This document shows, piece after piece, positions 6,184 to 10,923 of a stretch of DNA of 10,923 nucleotides. Both the position numbers and the translations under genes were made by a program. The notes below the pieces were generated by a model. It worked only from the letters and a program-made list of their open reading frames with translations. It made no database searches and was not told where the DNA came from. The stretch comes from Spirochaetales bacterium (GTDB taxonomy: Bacteria > Spirochaetota > Spirochaetia > Treponematales > UBA12059). The stretch lies in assembly GCA_004525355.1 (NCBI GenBank), contig SPCK01000035.1, forward strand, positions 1-10,923, given 5' to 3'. Position 1 is the first letter of the stretch; the number at the start of each line of letters is the position of its first letter.

Positions 6184-8214
6184 ATGTCGAAGAACAGAGT
6201 CCTGGCACTCGTCGCGGCCCTCCTGATCATGACGCTCGGCGCGTTGGCGCCCAGCGCTTGGGCGCAGGAGCGTGTAGATCTAGTCGTGCTGCTCGATTCA
6301 TCGCAGAGTATGTTCCCCTACTACAACCAAGTCGTGGATTTCGTCATATCCGGCGCGCTCAAAGAATACATGCGCTTCGGGGACACGTTTCACTTGCTGT
6401 CCTTCTCCGATATCACGCAGGTCGAAATAGCCCAGTCGTTGCGGACCGAGGATGATGTCAAGAGCGCGCTGGCCAGACTGTATCTACTCTACCCGCTCGG
6501 TCGAAGCACGGATCTCATATTCGCGCTCCGGAACATCTACCAATACGTTTCTGACCTTCCTGAAGCCAGCTCCAAGCATATCATACTCATTACGGATGGC
6601 ATGCATTCCCCGCTCGCCGGTTCACCGTATGCGGATTATTCCGCCGATGCCGTCAGGGCGGAGATAGAACGCGTCGTTGGCAAGGTGAAGGAACGCGGGT
6701 GGACTATGCGTATTGTACGCGTACCCTTCACCACGGCAGGCTCCACCGCGGGGGGAGCCGCTGCCTCCGCGACCGGCGAGGCAACAGGAGCCCCCGGCGC
6801 CGGCGATTACCTATCAGACGTGGCTAATGCCTTGGGCGTGGGAGTGACGGACTTCGACCCGGATAACGCGGCGGGAGCCCTGGACGGCTCCGTCGCCCTC
6901 ATCAGGATAGACTATCCTGATGATCTCGGACGGGTCGACAGTGCCTTCCGCCTGCCGCTTGCCCTGTCCAATCCTTCGGCTATGGACGTGAATCTGGAGC
7001 TTCTCTCAATCCTGCTTCCCGACGGCAGGGATATCCTGAAGGACAAGATATTCGTTACTATCGGGGCTGGCAAGAGCGCCTCAGTGAACGCGCCGATACT
7101 CCTACTGGATGATCTACCCGAAGGCGTGCAGAGTCTGTCTGTAGAACCGCGCTTTGCCGACGGGACCAGGATCAGTCCTGCCCGTGGTCAGGTCCGCATC
7201 GAGCTGAAGCGGTCCATACTGGCCGCTTTCTTCCGCAACACCGTACGGGCCGGCTTGTTCTTCGGACTGTTGGCTCTCACCCTCATCGCGCTCATATTCG
7301 CGTTCCGATACGTTCGGTCGGTTCATCGAAGGGCCGATGCTCCGGTGGTTGACGCGGTCATCGATTCCCAGGCGACCGCCGCTTCATATCGACCGCGAAC
7401 CGGCGTATTGGACGCGGCAGCCTCTACCTTGGCCGGCGCCTCGCGGCCTGACAACAGGAATGCAGCCGCGTTGCTGGCCGCGGCAGAATCCAGCCGACAC
7501 GGGTCTTCGAATCCGGCGAGCGCCTCGCTTCGCGCGGGCTCGGAATCGGTCAAGGCAGCACACATTCTGGAAGCTGCCCGCGCCGAATCGCAAGGCGAGA
7601 GACCGGCTGGCGTGGCGCTCTTGGCCGCATCGAGCAGGCAGGCGTCGGAGCGAAACACATCTGACGTACTGTCATCCTGGTCCTCGGGAGATACAGAGGC
7701 GACACGTCGAGCTGCCGTCCTCAACCTCAAGGCGGCTGAACAACAGGCGTTGCGGCTCGCGCATGCGTCGCGCCCCGCCTACCAGTACACATCCAAGACT
7801 ATCCGACCCGGCGCCGCACGTTTCGAGTTCCATGTCTACAATCAGAATACGAATATCGGCAGGAGAAATATAGGAACGCTGCATGCCGGCGGCAAGAAAA
7901 GCATCGGAGGCGGATCAAGCGATTTTCTGGTCTTCCTTCTCCCGGTCCCAAGACGGATCGCGGATATCTACTACGACGGCTTGAACATTACGATCGTGCC
8001 GGTGCGACCGGAGTTTTTCCCCGATTGCGACGGGCCGATAACGGATTGCCTTGGGCAGGACGTTCGAGTGGTCAACACCCGCGGGAAGGAATTGATCATC
8101 CATTTCAAACGCTATGTGCCGCCTCTTGAACGGCTCAACCGGCTCCTCCATTGCATCGAGACTCCTGGCATCACGACAGAGCGCAATGGCGAGGAAACGG
8201 AAGAACAGGTCTGA
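6184..8214 (+). CDS. Membrane-anchored VWA-domain protein with repeat-rich cytoplasmic tail
   Basis: 676 residues. Residues 1-27 are a signal peptide ending AWA. A von Willebrand factor A domain starts at about 30 and runs to about 226. It has a complete metal-binding MIDAS: Asp38-Ser40-Ser42 (DSSQS), Thr109 (GRSTDL) and Asp138 (ITDGMH), so it should bind Mg2+ and a ligand or protein partner. A Gly/Ala/Thr-rich stretch (184-208) separates the last strand from the last helix of that domain. A beta-rich region follows (about 235-345), then one membrane helix (about 353-376) and basic residues RSVHRR, which puts the N-terminal part in the periplasm and the rest in the cytoplasm. Residues 405-527 are a degenerate Ala/Ser/Leu repeat. 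Residues 545-645 form a beta-rich domain with a possible FHA-like look (IGGGSSDF, IADIYYDG), uncertain. AGAGGA seven bases before the ATG fixes the start. Probably co-transcribed with greA. Exact function unknown. Confidence 0.88.
   Translation: MSKNRVLALVAALLIMTLGALAPSAWAQERVDLVVLLDSSQSMFPYYNQVVDFVISGALKEYMRFGDTFHLLSFSDITQVEIAQSLRTEDDVKSALARLYLLYPLGRSTDLIFALRNIYQYVSDLPEASSKHIILITDGMHSPLAGSPYADYSADAVRAEIERVVGKVKERGWTMRIVRVPFTTAGSTAGGAAASATGEATGAPGAGDYLSDVANALGVGVTDFDPDNAAGALDGSVALIRIDYPDDLGRVDSAFRLPLALSNPSAMDVNLELLSILLPDGRDILKDKIFVTIGAGKSASVNAPILLLDDLPEGVQSLSVEPRFADGTRISPARGQVRIELKRSILAAFFRNTVRAGLFFGLLALTLIALIFAFRYVRSVHRRADAPVVDAVIDSQATAASYRPRTGVLDAAASTLAGASRPDNRNAAALLAAAESSRHGSSNPASASLRAGSESVKAAHILEAARAESQGERPAGVALLAASSRQASERNTSDVLSSWSSGDTEATRRAAVLNLKAAEQQALRLAHASRPAYQYTSKTIRPGAARFEFHVYNQNTNIGRRNIGTLHAGGKKSIGGGSSDFLVFLLPVPRRIADIYYDGLNITIVPVRPEFFPDCDGPITDCLGQDVRVVNTRGKELIIHFKRYVPPLERLNRLLHCIETPGITTERNGEETEEQV
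7396..7764 (+). repeat. Degenerate Leu-x-Ala-Ala repeat in the VWA protein tail
   Basis: Residues 405-527 of the VWA protein can be laid out as seven units of mostly 17-18 residues (one of 22, one of 13). Each carries Leu near position 5 followed by small residues, e.g. AAALLAAAESSR, AAHILEAARAES, AGVALLAASSRQ, TSDVLSSWSSG and RAAVLNLKAAEQ, with polar/charged spacers between. The alignment is mine by eye. Repeats are at protein level, not evident as DNA repeats. They lie on the cytoplasmic side, between the membrane helix and the C-terminal domain. Confidence 0.45.
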
Positions 8215-8267
8215 CGGCCGGTAGAAACACCTTTTTAGGATTCCTCCCGCGCTATCAGGGTTGTTTC

Positions 8268-9602
8268 TCAGTTTCTCTGCAGGCGATCTATGGCAGCGGC
8301 GGCGCGTTTCCTTACGGCTTCCGTCGGATCGTTTTCCGCGAGCGCCTTCAGCTCATCCAGGTGCCCCTTGTAAATGGTTCGCTCGGCCCAGGCGATCGCG
8401 GCCATCCGTACGCCAAATTCCGGATCACGGTACAGTTTTTTTGCGTACCCGGCAACCGCCGGATCATCGATCGCAAGGACGGCCCGTGCCAGGGCCAGAT
8501 ACAGGCTTCTGTCTTTCTCGGTAGCGGCCGCGTCAAAATTCCGTTCCGCACCGGCGCGGTATATTACGTTGCCCTTGGCTACAAGCACCGAAAATGCTTT
8601 TACGCGATACTGGGCTGCATTTTTCGCGTTTTCAAGGAAACCAAGAAGAAAATCGAAAGCCCTCGTGCCTCCGATATCGGCCAGCGCATCCAGCGCTGCA
8701 TCCCTGACCTGGCGCTCGGGGTCATAGGCAGCTTTATACTCTATAGCTGGCACGGCATCGGCGAGGTGCAAGGAAGCCGCAGCCTTGACGGCTGCAGTCC
8801 GCGGGGCCACATGCGTGTCCCGCAACGCATCGATTATCGCTTCTTTCGCCGCGCCCCCCTGGAACAGGCCCAACGCAGTTACTGCATTGCCTCGTACGTT
8901 TGGGTCGATCGAACGAGCCGCCTTGACCAGCACAGGAACAGCCCGATCGTCGCCGAGTCCCCCCAGCGCCGTACATGCGTACATTCGCTCAACCTTACCC
9001 GCCTCCTCGTCTCCAGCTATCCCGGCAAGAAGATCAAAGGCAGAAACGGAGCCAATGGAGCCCAACGCCAGGATTATTTCCTGCCGAAGTTCTGGCGTAA
9101 CGCCCTCGGCTTCATACGCATCCATCAAGGACTTCGCTTCCCCGACGCCGCCCGCCGCCCCGAGCATCTTGACGGCGGCTCGCGCGTAGCGCCTCTCGTC
9201 ATCGCGGAGGATGGTCGAGGCTTCCTTGAGCGCAGCATCGGATTTCATCTTGATCAGGTACGAAAAAGCGGAAGCGACGAGCGAGTCTTGGAGTTCATCC
9301 CTACCGCGGATGACATCTGCAGCGGGTTCGACGGCTCGCCCCGATTCGCCGGCGGCGAAATAGTCGAACAAGGAGGAGCGCAGCTTGGCGCTGCCTGACT
9401 TTACGAGCAATTCGAGAAGCAAGTTGTCGAAATCCCGGTTCTTCTCGGAACCGAGCGCCGATAAAAGTTCGATGACCTGCGTTTCTATTCCGTATCGAAT
9501 CGTTGCCTCGCGCTGCTGTTCCCGGGAAATTTCTTCCTGCGCAGTTGCAGAGAACGCTGCGAACAGTGAGAACGTGATGGCGAGTGCGATCATTCGAGGC
9601 AT
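8268..9602 (-). CDS. Exported HEAT-repeat protein
   Basis: 444 residues. Residues 1-21 are a signal peptide (MPRMIALAITFSLFAAFSATA, then QEE), with an Ala-x-Ala cleavage site and no lipobox cysteine, so the mature protein is likely soluble in the periplasm. From about 100 to 442 there are roughly ten HEAT-type helix pairs with the usual 'VR..A..ALG..G' second-helix signature, for example at 137-148, 171-184, 205-219, 234-247, 265-279, 297-312, 330-344 and 428-441. The repeats form a curved scaffold for protein binding in known HEAT and PBS-lyase-type proteins. I see no catalytic motif. The start ATG 9602 has GGGAG about nine bases upstream. ATG 9593 is an in-frame alternative that would only trim three residues. 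The gene lies 64 bases downstream of tgt on the same strand, so it is probably in one transcript, and it converges with the VWA gene across 53 bases. Partner unknown. Confidence 0.88.
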   Translation of the reverse strand: MPRMIALAITFSLFAAFSATAQEEISREQQREATIRYGIETQVIELLSALGSEKNRDFDNLLLELLVKSGSAKLRSSLFDYFAAGESGRAVEPAADVIRGRDELQDSLVASAFSYLIKMKSDAALKEASTILRDDERRYARAAVKMLGAAGGVGEAKSLMDAYEAEGVTPELRQEIILALGSIGSVSAFDLLAGIAGDEEAGKVERMYACTALGGLGDDRAVPVLVKAARSIDPNVRGNAVTALGLFQGGAAKEAIIDALRDTHVAPRTAAVKAAASLHLADAVPAIEYKAAYDPERQVRDAALDALADIGGTRAFDFLLGFLENAKNAAQYRVKAFSVLVAKGNVIYRAGAERNFDAAATEKDRSLYLALARAVLAIDDPAVAGYAKKLYRDPEFGVRMAAIAWAERTIYKGHLDELKALAENDPTEAVRKRAAAAIDRLQRN

Positions 9603-9666
9603 GCTTTTGGTCTCCCGTCATTTCCGGCAGGGCGCAAAGGCTCGCCCAGGTCTGGATTCGCCGGAC

Positions 9667-10911
<1,245 letters not shown>

Positions 10912-10923
10912 TTAGTAATGTTG

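Noticed and set aside
8215..8267. Possible shared terminator between the convergent VWA and HEAT genes (AGAAACA / TGTTTCT arms, TTTTT at 8232-8236)
   Set aside because: The arms are only 7 bp around a loop of over 30 bases, and the T-run follows no adequate stem, so I cannot support an intrinsic terminator.
8151..9398. Plus-strand open frame of 415 codons overlapping the VWA end and opposite the HEAT gene
   Set aside because: It overlaps two supported genes in other frames. The product has no recognisable domain and the opposite HEAT frame has a signal peptide and regular repeats.
9623..9665. Paired arms in the tgt-HEAT gap (TCCGG/CCGGA outer, GGGCG/CGCCC inner)
   Set aside because: Two short 5-bp helices split by a 13-base unpaired side are close to what chance gives in GC-rich DNA, and there is no T-run.

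Overview
The window looks like chromosomal DNA of a spirochaete, visibly GC-rich by eye. The best marker is the roughly 900-residue GreA. It has a GreA module at its C-terminus behind a very long helical N-terminal region, an architecture I know from Treponema and Borrelia. There are no insertion sequences, CRISPR arrays, tRNA or rRNA genes, or phage genes. Eight protein genes fill almost all of the sequence. Two are textbook enzymes (ribulose-phosphate 3-epimerase and tRNA-guanine transglycosylase). The others are mostly repeat or envelope proteins of unknown exact job.

Left block, minus strand (1-2296): rpe lies upstream of a secreted TPR/coiled-coil protein. The TPR gene overlaps by ATGA the start of a second exported protein that runs off the left edge. 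A 194-base gap between rpe and the TPR gene holds hairpins but no gene. rpe has a near-consensus extended -10 promoter whose predicted start point falls on its own ATG, so its mRNA may be leaderless.

Central block, plus strand (2379-8214): a strong promoter at 2379-2408, divergent from rpe, drives a cytoplasmic TPR protein. The long GreA follows 20 bases later, and a membrane-anchored VWA protein follows 97 bases after that. Two tandem hairpins lie between greA and the VWA gene. The VWA protein has a signal peptide, a complete MIDAS, one membrane segment, and a cytoplasmic tail built from a degenerate Leu-x-Ala-Ala repeat followed by a beta-rich domain.

Right block, minus strand (8268-10923): tgt is followed after 64 bases by an exported HEAT-repeat protein, convergent with the VWA gene. 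The tgt leader has a direct/inverted repeat that could form two alternative hairpins.

Working picture: housekeeping genes for the pentose-phosphate pathway, tRNA queuosine modification and transcript-cleavage rescue of RNA polymerase are interleaved with exported scaffold proteins (TPR, HEAT, VWA) that may act in the periplasm. That functional link is inference from co-location only. I see no clearly new defence or biosynthetic system. The most notable points are the multi-domain GreA with an SH3/Tudor-like segment, the VWA protein's repeat tail, the probable leaderless rpe, and a changed active-site motif in TGT.
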